Program-made: the position numbers and the translations under genes | The notes under the pieces: generated by a model | What the model saw: the letters and a program-made list of their open reading frames with translations, nothing else | Told to the model about the DNA's origin: nothing | Database searches by the model: none | Origin: Paramecium sonneborni | Taxonomy: Eukaryota; Ciliophora; Oligohymenophorea; Peniculida; Parameciidae | Reading direction: 5' to 3' | Length of the DNA: 64,000 nt | Assembly: GCA_905182985.1 (NCBI GenBank) | Contig: CAJJDN010000055.1 | Span: 506,468 to 570,467 of the forward strand | In this document: in pieces, positions 51,291 through 63,622 of the stretch | How the letters are laid out: every line of letters begins with the position of its first letter | Numbering within the stretch: position 1 is the stretch's first letter

Positions 51291-53175
51291 ATGCAATAAA
51301 GTGAATAAGGACTTTTGTGGTAAACAATTCCAAAGGATTTTGTGCAATCTAAAATCATTTATGAGGCAACAGTAACTAAATTGGGGAAAAAGAAACATTA
51401 AAGACATCTTGTGATTACTGACAAACATATTTTATTATTCAAAGTAATTAAAACTTGATTTAAAAGGAAAATGGTAAATATGTACATAAATTGTTGCCAT
51501 TAAATTTTTCAACTAGATTTGAAATATTTAGAGATGCTCCTATTTTAAAAGCAAATGTTCAAACAAAAAAATCAACACCAAATACTCCTCATTCTAATAG
51601 ACTTGATATTGTTAAACCAGAAGATGTTTAGACTTTAGGAGATATATTACATATAAGATTGTAGAGTGAATCATCAGAAAAATATTGGGATTTTACAAGT
51701 GATTAAGAAACACTGAAAGTATTTAGAAAACTATTTGGTTAAAAAATAAATCAAATGGGATTTCATCATATGTTTAAAGTGTTTAAAAAGATTGGTAAAG
51801 GCAACTTTGCAAGTGTGTATTTAGCAGAAAGAATAGAAGATGGATAATAAATGGCTATTAAAGCATTTTCAAAAAGTGCAGTATATGCTGAAGAAAATGG
51901 AAAAGTAATATTATAAATATAATAATAAGGAAGGATTAATAAACGAAATAACAATAATGAGAGAATTAGATCATCCAAATATTATGAAACTTTATGAAGT
52001 TTATGAAACACAAAATTCTTTATATATGGGTTTAGAATTATTATAGGGAGGTTAGCTCTATGATATAATGAAGAAGAAAGTGATATTAACTAACAAATAG
52101 ATTCAGTCTATAATGAAAGGATTATTGGATGGTTTAGCACATATGCATTCTAAAAATATTATGCATAGAGATTTAAAATTAGAGAACATATTATTTAAAG
52201 AATAAAAGTAATAGAAATATTTACATTATAGTGATATAAATTCTGTAGTAATAGCTGATTTTGGTTTAGCAACATTTGTAAATCTTCCAGTCTATTTATA
52301 TTGTAGATGTGGAACACCAGGTTTTGTTGCACCTGAAGTAATAAATATTTCAGATATGACAACAACTTATGATAGTGTTTGTGATGTTTATTCCTTAGGA
52401 TTAGTATTTCATATTCTACTTACAGGTAAACCAGGTTTCTCAGGTAGAAGCTATAATACAATTGTTTAACAAAATAAAGAGGCTAAGGTCAATTTTAAAA
52501 GTTAAGTGTTTGATGTGGTACCTCCTTAAGCATTTGAATTATTAAAATAAATGTTAGAACCTAATCCAAAGAAAAGAATTACTGCTAAAGATGCTATTAA
52601 ATTTGAATATATTTAATTATGTGAGGGAAATTAATAAAACACCTCAACAGAAGATGATGGTAACATAGGAGAAGTTGATGATAAACCAGGTTTGAATGTA
52701 AGAATATAATAAATCAATGAATAGTAAAAAATTCAATTATATAATATATAGAGCTGCAAAATTTGATATGCTTAGAATCAATCAATTGACTAATTCACCT
52801 TTAAAATCACCAGTCATGTAAGCTACTAACAAAATGAAAGAAGTTTAAAATAAAGATTAATAAATGATTATGAGAACTCCTGTTATTACTGGGAGAACTG
52901 TTGGATGTGAAGGTATATTAATTTAATATAATAATTAATAGAATCTCCTAATATGAACTAATTTGTTTCACCAAGTGTGTAATTCAAAAAACTCTAATAA
53001 AAGTAAATACTATATTATATCAATACATAGTTAATAAGAAGCGCCTACTGGTAATGTTTTGTTAAAATATACCTAAAAACCACAGTAACAATAACCTAAA
53101 GACAATGAAGATCAAAAAAAAGAATAATCTAATGTTGCCAAATCAGTAAAAGCTGCACTTAGCAAACATATTTGA
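51291..53175 (+). CDS. CAMK-type protein kinase with N-terminal PH domain
   Basis: Five introns (23, 25, 28, 29 and 28 nt) leave 583 residues. The N-terminal 110 residues look like a PH domain (VTKLGKKKHQRHLVITDKHI, ending in an acidic WDF segment). The kinase domain follows: GKGNFASVYLAE, MAIKAFSK, catalytic loop HRDLKLEN, DFGLAT and CGTPGFVAPE, then DVYSLGLVFHILLTG. It resembles CAMK-related kinases. The tail is Gln/Pro/Ser-rich. A PH domain would bring it to membranes. No calmodulin-binding helix could be identified with confidence. Confidence 0.88.
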
Positions 53176-53291
53176 TCTAAATCAATAACAATTATTTATT
53201 ATTATTAAAATAACTTTTAAAATTATATTTTTAAGAAAAACAATAGAAATAATTAATATTATCTCAAATATAATTACACTATAATTTTTTA

Positions 53292-54266
53292 TCAATCTTA
53301 CCCTTATTCCTTTGGTTTCTCTTAAGAATCTTCACTTTCAGATTCGGAACTTTCATGTTCTTATTCAACAGGTTATTCCTTTATTTTTTAAGTTTAAAAA
53401 TCAATAAATTATTAATATGCTTTCTGTAGCTTCTCCTTCAAATCCTTTTCCATTTCCTAAAATTTATATTTAATATCTCTTTACATTGAATCTATCATTA
53501 CTATATTCTTTAAGTGGATTCATCCCTTCATTTGTTTTAACTGGTTACCATAATATATGTGGAGCTTTTCTAAAAAAATTATTTATATTGTTTACTTTGT
53601 GATAAAAAATGTTCTCATTGTTTTTAATTATAGCTCTAATAATAATTACTATATATGTTTAATTATAAAATATACTTGTCTTCTAAATTCATCAGCTGCT
53701 AATTCTCTCTCCAACTACTTTCTTTCCATCATTAATTATTCCTTTCTTTTCTATTTCTTAAATTTTAATTTCATACATCTTAATCTTCCTTAAAAGCCAT
53801 CAAGTCTTATTTATCTTTATCTTCCAATCTTTTGCTAATTTCTATTTGTTTATCCAACTAAATTCATATTCTTATAAAAATTACTTTCTATTTCTCACCA
53901 TCTAAGTCTTGTTTAGCTCTTTATAAATGGTTTCCAAATAGACTTTTTACTATTCTTCTATCCTTCTCTTTCAAAGCTAAAGGTACTTTTTGATCAAGCT
54001 ACTTTTATTTTTCAGCACGTTCCTCTTTTGCACCTTCAAGATTTAATTCAAAATTCTTCCAAAATTTAGTAATCTATATAATACCTTTTCATTTTCATCT
54101 CTCGATTTCTTTATTTTATGATTATTCTTTCTATCATCATAAGCTATCAAAATTACTAAAATGGCATGCTTTTAATTTCTTTTATCAAACTCTTTCTTTT
54201 ATTTAAACTCTCCTGTTATTTTTTATGTAATTCTTTCAATTTGTTTTTGAGATCATCTACATTCAT
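53292..54266 (-). CDS. pinin/SDK/MemA-domain splicing protein
   Basis: Pinin is a nuclear-speckle and exon-junction-complex protein. Seven introns (26, 29, 27, 20, 27, 26 and 28 nt), the most of any gene here, leave 263 residues. The conserved domain reads DRRIVKSLFGNHLQRAKQDL, then KQIEISKRLEDKDKQ, RELAADEFRRQ, LKTMRTFFITKKAPHILWQP and MNPLKEYSNDRFNEMEKDL, in the order of the family. The N-terminus is helical and the C-terminus acidic with ESSESESEDSQ, as in animal pinin. Its length is close to the conserved core alone. Confidence 0.85.
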
Positions 54267-54767
54267 TTTTGTTCAAATATATAATTAATAAACTATATAA
54301 TATTATCACATATAATATATTTCCATTTTACACTTAATATATTAATTTAACTATAGATAATAATTTTAAATCATTATCTATTATTATAACTTCTATTTAA
54401 CTAAAGAATATTAATCTAACTAAAATTATAAATTATTTGAAAGCTATAAATAAACAATGAATTAAGTTTTTGAATAAACTAATAATTGATGAAATTTGAT
54501 TGATATTTATAAGAATAAAGTTGAGAAACTTAGTATGAAGAAAATAATGTTTAGTTGAAATATTTTGACTTTCCTTTAAAGACAAGAAATATTTCTTGTT
54601 AACATGGAAATATAAATTTATAATAATAATATGATTTTTATAATAATTAAAATGGAAATTATTATAATATAAAATATGGATGACGTATCTACAATGACTC
54701 AGCATAATTAGTATTCATATATATTAAATCTTTCTAAATTGACTTGAATATTAAAAACTAAATAAGA
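54267..54767. other. divergent intergenic region
   Basis: 501 bp between pinin (minus) and the MFS gene (plus). No gene. It contains the perfect 18-bp palindrome at 54582-54599. Confidence 0.5.
54582..54599. repeat. perfect 18-bp palindrome
   Basis: ACAAGAAATATTTCTTGT is its own reverse complement and is the longest perfect palindrome I noticed in a non-coding region of the window. It lies 169 bp upstream of the MFS start and about 315 bp upstream of pinin. It could be a dimeric transcription-factor site or a hairpin, or chance in AT-rich DNA. Confidence 0.7.
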
Positions 54768-56376
54768 ATGTCAGAATTACCAGCCAATTAAGACATTTCT
54801 GGTCCAAGAAATGAAAAAAAGGAGTTTTTACCATAAGAAAGAGAGACTACTAAAAATAACTCTGAATAATCCCTTGTAAAATAAGAATTGTACAACGATG
54901 ATGAGATGAAGGCAATAATGATATCTGGGATAAAATCAATGATTGGTGGACTATTATTACATATAGAACTAGGTACATTTTATGTATGGGGTTCAATAAG
55001 TAAAAATTTAATAAGAATTTTAATTATAGGTCCATATGTATGTGCTTGGATGAGAGAGAAAGACTTGAGTGTGACATTAAATTATATGGCAATCATATTT
55101 CCAATACTTGGTTTAATAACAATGTCATGCCTTTCATTTGGAATAAAAATAGCTGAAAAAATAGGTTTTAAATTAACAATAGGAATATGTTCAACGTCAA
55201 TAGCTTTGGCATTTTTGATAATATCATTTGTACAAGATATTGGAGGTTTTATAGCAGTATATTGTATAATGGTTGGAATATCAGGAGGTTTAGCATATAT
55301 GTTACCAATAATTTGTGGATGGAGACATTTTCCAGATAAGAGAGGATTAGTGTCTGGTATAACAATAGGAGGTTATGGATTTGGATCATTCATATTTAAT
55401 TTTGTTTGTAAAGCAATAGCAAATCCCAACAATGAAAAACCAAGTTTAATCTTTTAAGAAGATGGAAAAGATGTTAAATATTTTGATAATAATGTTGGAG
55501 ATCGAGTTCCATTAATGTTATAGGTGTTGGCAGCTTGTTATTTAGGATTAGCTATATTATCAACTTTATTGATTCGATTTCCAAAAGAAATAGATGTTGA
55601 AAAATTGATTGCTACAATTGATGCTAAAAAGAAAAAAAATATATAATCTAATTAATAAATTATTGTGCCATCATCTTATTTAAGTCCAGAAAAGGAATGT
55701 TAAACAGTGTAAGAATATTAAAGTAAATTTTAGATCAAAAGGAGTTAAACATGTAGTATTTCCAATTTTAGTTTTAATTGTTTTAATGTCATGTACTTTA
55801 GGAATGTTAATTTCTAATTGTTATAAGTTTTATGGTCAAGAATTAGGAATAGATGATGCAACATTAACAGCTACTGGTTCTGTTGCTGGTGTTATGAATG
55901 GTTGTTCACGTTTCTTTTGGGCTACTCTTTCAGATAAAACATCTTTTAAATTCACATTTACATTAATATCAATACTGAATTTGATCACTTCAGCAATTCT
56001 ACCTTACAATACTGATGGAATTGGATATTTATTATTAATAGCTGTTGTTTATTTAGCAGAAGGAGGATTATTAGCTACATATCCTTTAATATGTGCAACA
56101 GTATATGGAAAAAAGATAGGAGGATTGATGTATGGATTTCTTTTCTTTATGATTGGTGTCTGTAATATGTTAGGTTACATTTTTTACAGATTTGCAAGAG
56201 TTGATATTGGTTGGGAAGGTGTTTATTGGATTTGTTTTGCTATGAATGTAGTTGGTATTATCTTGGGATTAATCTTAAAAGAAAAAGGATATGATTGGAG
56301 AGATGTATAAGTCTAAGCAGCAGATTAAATAAGAAATGAGAATTCAGAACATCAATAATTATAATAAGGATCTTGA
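54768..56376 (+). CDS. major facilitator superfamily transporter
   Basis: Twelve-helix secondary transporter of the monocarboxylate or oxalate/formate type. One 25-nt intron (55709-55733) leaves 527 residues. A polar N-terminal tail of 55 residues precedes the first helix (IGGLLLHIELGTFYVWGSIS). The loop between helices 2 and 3 is degenerate. The helix 4-5 region GLAYMLPIICGWRHFPDKRG and its counterpart in the second half (FWATLSDKTSFKF) match the family's conserved loops. A charged central loop of about 70 residues separates the halves. Substrate cannot be inferred. Confidence 0.9.
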
Positions 56377-56529
56377 TACTCAATGTTTTTTTTACATTAT
56401 TTATGTTTAGTATTATTATCAATTCTAATTAAGATTCATTTACTAATTAAATAATTATAATATGTTAATATTTCCAAAACAGAGTAATTTATTTAATGTT
56501 TATTTCTAAATATATTTTTAAACACTAAA

Positions 56530-57205
56530 TCAACAAGAACAAGTTTATTCTTTCGCCTCTTCCTTTGAAGAATGTGTTGCCAATAAAATTGGTTTTAAAT
56601 CAGTTTTTTCTATCTATCCATTATCAATCTTTTAAACTAATTTCTCTGATAAAGTCTAAAACATGTTCTCTATTTACTCTCCTGTTACAGCACTTGTTTA
56701 AAAATAAGAATCTATTGTATAATCCTTTACTAATTTTTAAACCTAACTCTCTGTAATTTTTCTTTATTCCTTTTTTAAAATATATTTAATACGATCAAAT
56801 CTATCTTATTTCCACATGCTATTATACATATATCAGGCCTTGCAAAATCTCTTGCATCTTTTATCCATTAAGGCATATTCTAAAAAGATTCTGTATTTGT
56901 CAAATCGAAAAGACATATAGCCCCTAATGCACCTCTATAATATGTTCTTGCAATAGATCTATATCTTTCTTAACCTGCAGTATCCCATAATTGCAATTTT
57001 ATTGATTTCCCTTTTATAGATATCATCTTTGATGAAAACTCAACACCCACAGTCTAAGCTACATTCTTGGGCTCTAAATATTTAAATTATATTTTATACA
57101 TTTCCCATTCAAATAATGATATAATATGCTTGTTTTTCCACAACTTCCATTTCCAATTATTATTATTTTAAAAATAAAATCATATGGTTCTTTATCCATT
57201 TCCAT
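56530..57205 (-). CDS. Rab-family small GTPase
   Basis: Membrane-traffic GTPase. Two introns (26 and 23 nt) leave 208 residues. P-loop IIIGNGSCGKTS, switch I TVGVEF, switch II WDTAGQERYRSIARTYYRGA, GNKIDL and TSAVTGE are all present. The C-terminus ends CSC, a double-geranylgeranylation motif. The first of two in-frame ATGs (57205, 57199) is taken as start. Subfamily is not assigned: switch residues fit the Rab1/8/14-like groups equally. Confidence 0.96.
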
Positions 57206-57287
57206 TTTCGTTTTAATAAAAAAAATATTTAATATTCTTATTATTACTATTATTGTAATTTACATATATTTTTATTTCATTAAATTC

Positions 57288-58445
57288 ATGCAACAATAAA
57301 TCTCATCAATCAGAAAATGGCTTGGTTCTAAACACAACAACTCATTTCGATTTATGTCTTATAATATTTTAGCTGATTCATTATTACAAGATAATGAAAA
57401 ACAATTAAAATCATATGAATGGAATACTAGATGGCCCTTAATCTTTTCATAAATTAAAAAGTATAAACCAGACATTCTTTGTCTCTAAGAATTAGATTAT
57501 GATGAAAAAGATTTAACCTAATTATTGATTTAAGATAAATATGAAAAACTTTACTTAAAAAGGACTCAAGAAAATTAAAAAGATGGATGTGCTCTTTTTT
57601 ATCTCAAACAAAAATACAAATTAATCAAAACTTATAATATTCATTTAAAATAAGAAAATTTATTTTATAATTCAAAATCGAGAATAGATAAACCAAATGT
57701 ATGTCTTATTACTGTTTTATAAGACATTAATGACCCAAATCCACTCATTATTGCTAATTCTCATTTAATTTTTAACAAAAATAGAGGAGATTTAAAACTA
57801 TGTCAAATTTAATTAATTATGCTTGCCCTTTAAACCTTACAATTTACATATTAGAACTCAAAAATTATTTGGTGTGGAGATTTCAATCTAACACCTAATA
57901 GTGCTTTATATTCCTATATTTCTTAAGGCTAATAATAATTTAGTAGACTAAATCCTAAAAGAATTAGTGGATAATATAATATCTCTTATCATCCTATTGA
58001 TTATATATAGGATAGAATTAATGTTCAGAAAAAATGTGGTGAATTCAATATATAATATGAAGAACAAGATTATGATTATGAATATGATTTGTATGTTTAA
58101 GCCTTGAGATGCTAAATTATTAATGATACTATTTCATTTCATCAAGCAGAATTAAATCCATATCCTATTGTAGAAACACCTATTAAATTTAGAAGTGTTT
58201 ATGCAGATTTTTAAAGAAAGAAAAGTAAAGATTTAAATGACTTTTATGCTAAATGGTCTACTTATGAACCTTTAATTACTACAATGTCATCATCCTAGGT
58301 TGGTTGTGTAGATTATATTTGGATTAACAAATTGTAAATAGCATAAGTATTATAAATACCAACTGTAAAAGATTTAATTGAAAATCCTATAGTAAACTCT
58401 GAAGAAGGAAGTGATCATCTTGCGTTAGTATGTGATCTTTATTGA
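57288..58445 (+). CDS. CCR4/Angel-type endonuclease/exonuclease/phosphatase-fold nuclease
   Basis: Intronless, 385 residues. The EEP fold is complete: FRFMSYNILADSLL at the start, CLQELDYDE with the catalytic Glu, NSHLIFNK, IIWCGDFNLTPNS and, near the end, EEGSDHLALVCDL with the catalytic Asp-His. The order and length match CCR4, Angel and nocturnin proteins without the leucine-rich repeats of true CCR4. These are mRNA deadenylases or 2',3'-phosphate processing enzymes. The insert between GDFN and SDHL is long and Gln/Tyr-rich. Confidence 0.9.
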
Positions 58446-58899
58446 TCTAATATTTATTTTATGGGACATTATATAATTAATTTCTTGTATTTTTTTTGTA
58501 GATTATTTATAAATCATTTTTTTTAAATAAAAAAGTAATTAATGTTATTCTTTATTTTTTTGTTTAATTGGTGTAGAGAATATTCTTTTATAAAAATATT
58601 TAATAAATTAATAAATAAAAATTGAAGATAATTGTCGATAACAGTTAGTTTAAATATTTATAAAATAAAAGAACTAACTAAAGTTAGATATTCTAATGAA
58701 AATAGTAAACCTATTAGTTTATATTTTGAATTTCGATTCTTGATTAACTATTACATATCTAAAAATAGAATTGGAGATCTTTTATTTGTGAATTATGTAT
58801 CTAATTATATCAATAGAATGTTTTGTTAATTGGTAAACAATAGTAAAAACAGAAAACTTGTATTTAATTGATTTCATAATTCTATAGTTTCTATCTTTA
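58446..58899. other. gene-free stretch before the second relic
   Basis: 454 bp, AT-rich. The plus-strand frame here (58632-58829) is Ile/Tyr/Asn-rich and not convincing. Nothing else seen. Confidence 0.4.
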
Positions 58900-61270
58900 T
58901 TTATAGATTTACTCTAAAATGATCAAATAAATTTATTGAAGATGAAAAAATTATAGCTGTGATTTGTTTTGAAAAAGGATGGCCATAAGATTCAGATTTC
59001 ATTAATAATGAAATAAATTTATAACTTACGAATTAAAATGGAAACATGTTTTTATTAATGAGGAAAGGTTGAATGAAAAAATGATTTAAATCTAGGAAGC
59101 CCATGATGAATGGATTAAGTAGTAACTATAAGATGCTGCATTTTGTAAAAATTAAGTTTAAACCAACAGTTCATTTAAAGTATCTGAAATTATTCCAATA
59201 TTTCCAAATTAAATTATTTATGAAATGAATCTGAAAATAATTTAAAGGGATGATATGAATAAATACAAAAATAATCATTAATATAAATGAAATAAATTTC
59301 TAAATTGGATTAATTAAATATAACATGTTATTGTGATTCCAATAACATTGCTTAATATCCCATTAAATAGTTAACTCAATTTAAGGAATCTCAAAATATA
59401 ACTTATAATCAAATAAAGTGATGATTTGAATTCTAATCCATCCTATTATTTAAATTTAATTTTGGAAAGATAATAGTATTTTTAGAATACATTTTTTTTT
59501 TTGGATAAATTTTTGCCAAAGATTGATTGAAAACGCTCTGAGTTTTATGTTTAACATAAATCAGGCATAGATCAAGAACAACTTGTTGATAAATAAATTT
59601 GAAGTTATTGAATTTACAATTGATACTATTGCTAATTATAACGATTAACTTATTTAATTTGAAAATGGAATACTTTAATTAAAAATATATTTAATATAAT
59701 AGCCCAATAAAACTTTAAGCATTGAAGATTCCTTCCGAGAATAAATTATATCATTTCTTATTAGATAATTTATTACTCAATTTTTAAACTAGCACGTAAT
59801 GGTAGTATTGGTATTTATAAATTATAATAATTATTAAAGTTTTTTGCTAATCAATGAATGAACTTAAGTATTAAAAATGAAATAAGATACTTTCAGCCTT
59901 CTTTAAATTTCGTCCTATATCATAATTGTTCTGGTTTTAAATCTTAAACTCCAACAATTAATTATCAATTTACTAAATAAAATTTAAATGATCTATAAAT
60001 AGAAAAAGAAAAATCTGAAATATCTGTAGATTAAAATTACAAATAAGAAAATGAACAAGAATTGTTGACTTTGATTCTAAAGATTATATTTAAGATAACT
60101 AAATAAACTCCTAAATCTAATCTATTCTATGGTTAAACTATTTTATGATAAATTTTAAGATATTCTTTCGGAAGACTTTCTATTAGATTGTTTAAATAAC
60201 TAATAATACTATTTTAATTAAATATCCTAAATTTGACAAACAAATATTATGTAAAAGCCAATTAATGATGCAATCAAAGATTTTATGCATTGTTGATTTT
60301 GTTATTAAAGATAAATATCAAGTTTAATAATATGAATTATAAAGAAATAAGTGAGAAAATTAGTTAAAGAAATTGGAAAGTTGATTAAATACAAGAGATT
60401 TTGAAACAGCTTTAATTGTGAAAGGTTATATTTTTATTAAAAGTTTTTATGTATGTCTAAAATGATTTCCATTGATTTAATATTATAAATATGGATTATA
60501 TGATTATTTTCTTTAGATACATAGTCATCAAAAATAAAAACTCATTAAAAAGCTATATTCTGATAACAATAATAACGGTTGAAAAAAAGTTAAAGTCAGA
60601 TTAATTAAATCAAATATTGCCTTAATTGGATTCTGTTCAAAACCATTTGAATTTATCATAAAATCAAATTAATATTAAGTAGCTCGTATACAATAAGATT
60701 TCAACTCTGAAATTATCATAAAATTTTTCCCATAATCATCCTAACGAAAAAAGATAAGATAGAATTATAATAGACATAAATCATTTGACCATCTAAATCA
60801 ATGATACATTCTCATATGATTTAGGAAATAACTATCTTAAGAAGGTGTTTCGTTTGAAATCAAATTCAATTTAAAGATCCTCAGGGATTTTGAGATCCAA
60901 TAACATTTTATAATTATGAAAGTCTTTTTAAGAAGATGACTAAATAAATGAAGGAGAATTGTAAACTATATTTAGATAAAATAGCAGAATATTTGATTCA
61001 GACTTGGTATTTAGATATTCTACACCATTTTTTGATGGATTATTATTAAATATTAAATTATAGAGTTAAAAAAAGTATTTTAAACCTTAAGATAAGATAT
61101 TAAATCTTATTAATTTAGATAAAAATTCTAGAGGGCGAGTTTACAAATGTAGTATCGTTTTTCTCCAGAGAAAAAATATTTACATTTTTTCTTACCTTAT
61201 AAAATAGGTTGCCCTTGAAATCATTCCTAACTCATATTTAACTAATTTCAGGATAAGGATAATGAGCAAA
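58900..61270 (+). pseudogene. second decayed gene
   Basis: Many plus-strand coding blocks of clear quality lie in changing frames: EDEKIIAVICFEKGWPQDS near 58940, KWKHVFINEERLNEKMIQIQ near 59036-59090, IEFTIDTIANYNDQLIQFEN near 59610, KTLSIEDSFREQII near 59710, and EISVDQNYKQENEQELL near 60020. Between them TGA and one-base shifts occur that no short intron repairs. The order of blocks is preserved over about 2.3 kb, so a single former gene is the simplest reading. No family recognised, and I see no similarity to the relic at 4117-6900. Confidence 0.55.
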
Positions 61271-61612
61271 TTAAGACAACCAAGAGTTAAACACTCAAAA
61301 TAATAAAATTATTTATTGATTTCTACTCAATAAAAAAAATAATAGTTCATAGAAAATGAATTTTGAAAATTATATTTGCTATATGCACACTTCTTTTCAC
61401 ATTTCTAAATTGAACAATTATTTCAAAATCTTATTATGAAATCCAAAGAATTGATTCATACACTAAAATAGTGTCAGAAATAACAATCTTATAATCTTTA
61501 AAAAAGGATTGAAATTCTCTATATAAAACACAGACCCAAAATTAAATTTAAAAAAATAACAATAATAATCTATTTTATCTATATAAAATCTATTAATTTA
61601 AATGTATTTGTA

Positions 61613-63622
61613 TCAATAACACTTGGAAGTGAGTGAAAAGATTCTTTTTTTTTTTTCCGAATTACTATTCTAGAAGCTTTTTCTATAAACATCTTACCAA
61701 CTTGAATAATCAACTCTTGGGTAATACCAACAAATTTTCCACCACCTCTTACCAACACATTATCTAACCCAACTTAATTTTATTGTTTAATATGATGCAT
61801 AAACATCAAATGTTAATGGTTCAATTTAAAAATCTAAAAATATTATATATTGGTCAGGTATAATTGCATTATCTATTTAATTTATTTTAAATTATGCAAC
61901 CCCATTAACTGATCCCTTAAAGACATATCCTTCAACTCCTGCTCTAATGTTTAAAAGATGCATTATATTGAGTTCTCCATAGGCTGTCACACTCAAAGAT
62001 GCATTCAAATATTCCGAAATACCAAACTCACTTTCAGTTTTTATATTAGATTCAATATAATTCCAGTTATGGTTGTAATCTGCCCCAACAGTTAAAGGAT
62101 ACCCCATAATTAAAATAACAGTGCTAAATATCCTCTAAGATTAGCTTCCTGATAATTAAAATGTTTCCAAAGGTTTTCCTTCATAAGAAAAATCTCTTTA
62201 GTATAGATCAACTACACATTCACCATTCAGTGAAACAAAAGATCTCAAATATCCTGAAGCATTTCCTTCTTTTATTTGTCCTTTAAATTCTGCTTATAAT
62301 CCAACTCTTTATCTAAAAACAGTTGCTTCTTTTAGAGTTCTTGTTTAATTGAAATTACTGAAAAGACATTCGCCTTCTTGACTTTCATAATCAGTTTCAG
62401 AACTAGAATGAACATCTCCATTTTCATTTTCTAATAATCTACTTCCTCCTTATTGTTGACTTTATATTTTATCTTATAAGTCTGAGATAGAATAATGTTG
62501 AAGTGTCTATTTTGTTTAAATTTCAGAAAGGATATTTGTTAAATCTTCATCTGATTTTGTTTCAACAGTTATTAAGTTGGAGTCATTTGTAATTTCTGTC
62601 TCTGATTTATCAGATAAATCGTTGGTACTTTAATTAACTTCATTTGTTTATACTGAATGACTCAATTTAGAATTTGTTGCTATATGTGAAGATACTAAGT
62701 AATTGTTATAATCTAAATTTGTTTCTTAAATTTGTTCGAATATATCAAATAGATTGATTCCTTTCGAACTGCCATCTAATAAATCAGATTAAGAAATTGT
62801 CTTTTTAATTATAGTATTACCAAACCATGATTTTTCTTTACTTGTCTTTGGAAGGAATCCTTCCTTGCCAATATAGTAAACATTCTCTTAGTCTTCTTTT
62901 AAAAGTCTATTTCGATTATTATTTGAAGTTTCATCTACATTAGGAGCTATATGTAATATATTAGAAATTAAAGGTTGAAGAAGAAGATCTGGAATTTCGG
63001 CTGGTATTCCAATTTACTAAACTGCTCCTGTTTATTAATCAGTAACTACAGTAACTAATGGTACCTAATTTACATTTCCACATTCTTCAGCAGGAATTGC
63101 TTCACATAAATTGCCATTTCCAGGCAATTCACTTTGCTTTAATATTCTTAATTATTTCTTAATTTATTTTTCTATTTCTATATTCTAATCAACCATATCA
63201 TCATATTCCCTAGTTCCGTCAAAATTTTAAACAAAGTTTCTGACTTTTAAGCTAGTCAAAATTACTAAACTTGAAGCATTTTTTTAGTTCACATTATTGA
63301 CAACTCTTTTGGTTTTCATATGAATTTCTGTACAGTTTTAAGTTTACTCAGATATGTAGTTCATACAAATTTGATCCACTTATAAAAATTCATCTCTTTA
63401 AAATTTTTCTAGTGTTGGAGCAGAACTTTTTTAAGTCAAATAGATGCCTAAAAATATTCCAATACCTGCTAACACAAAGAAAAAAACACTAAAAGTTATC
63501 CATTTACATTTAATTGTGAAGTATTACTTATTTGATACAATTGATTCATTTTTTTAGGATTATAAAATATTATTATCTGGATTTATCTTCGACTTTTCAT
63601 CTTCAATATTTGATTAATCCAT
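61613..63622 (-). CDS. type II membrane protein, unknown function
   Basis: Intronless, 669 residues. A 40-residue cytoplasmic tail is followed by a single membrane helix (ITFSVFFFVLAGIGIFLGIY) and a large lumenal part with N-glycosylation sites (NCTE, NASS, NQT). The middle is Ser/Thr/Glu-rich. The C-terminal 280 residues are beta-rich with Cys and Trp (ASGYLRSFVSLNGECVVDL, GYPLTVGADYNHNWNYIES, KRWWKICWYYPRVDY). The A12 tract near the end is coding (EKKKRI); miscounting it would extend the frame to about 61474. Family unknown. The lumenal beta domain suggests a surface or vacuolar role. Confidence 0.75.

Noticed and set aside
52065..52085. A 21-nt GT...AG segment in the CAMK kinase as an intron
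   Set aside because: It is in frame without a stop and encodes residues that fit the kinase helix, so it was left as coding.
54433..54705. Minus-strand 90-residue frame between pinin and the transporter
   Set aside because: Composition is Asn/Ile/His/Tyr-rich like non-coding AT-rich DNA, with no motif.
61474..61612. Extension of the type II membrane protein to 61474
   Set aside because: That reading came from miscounting the A12 tract. With 12 A the frame stops at 61613 and the length is a multiple of three.
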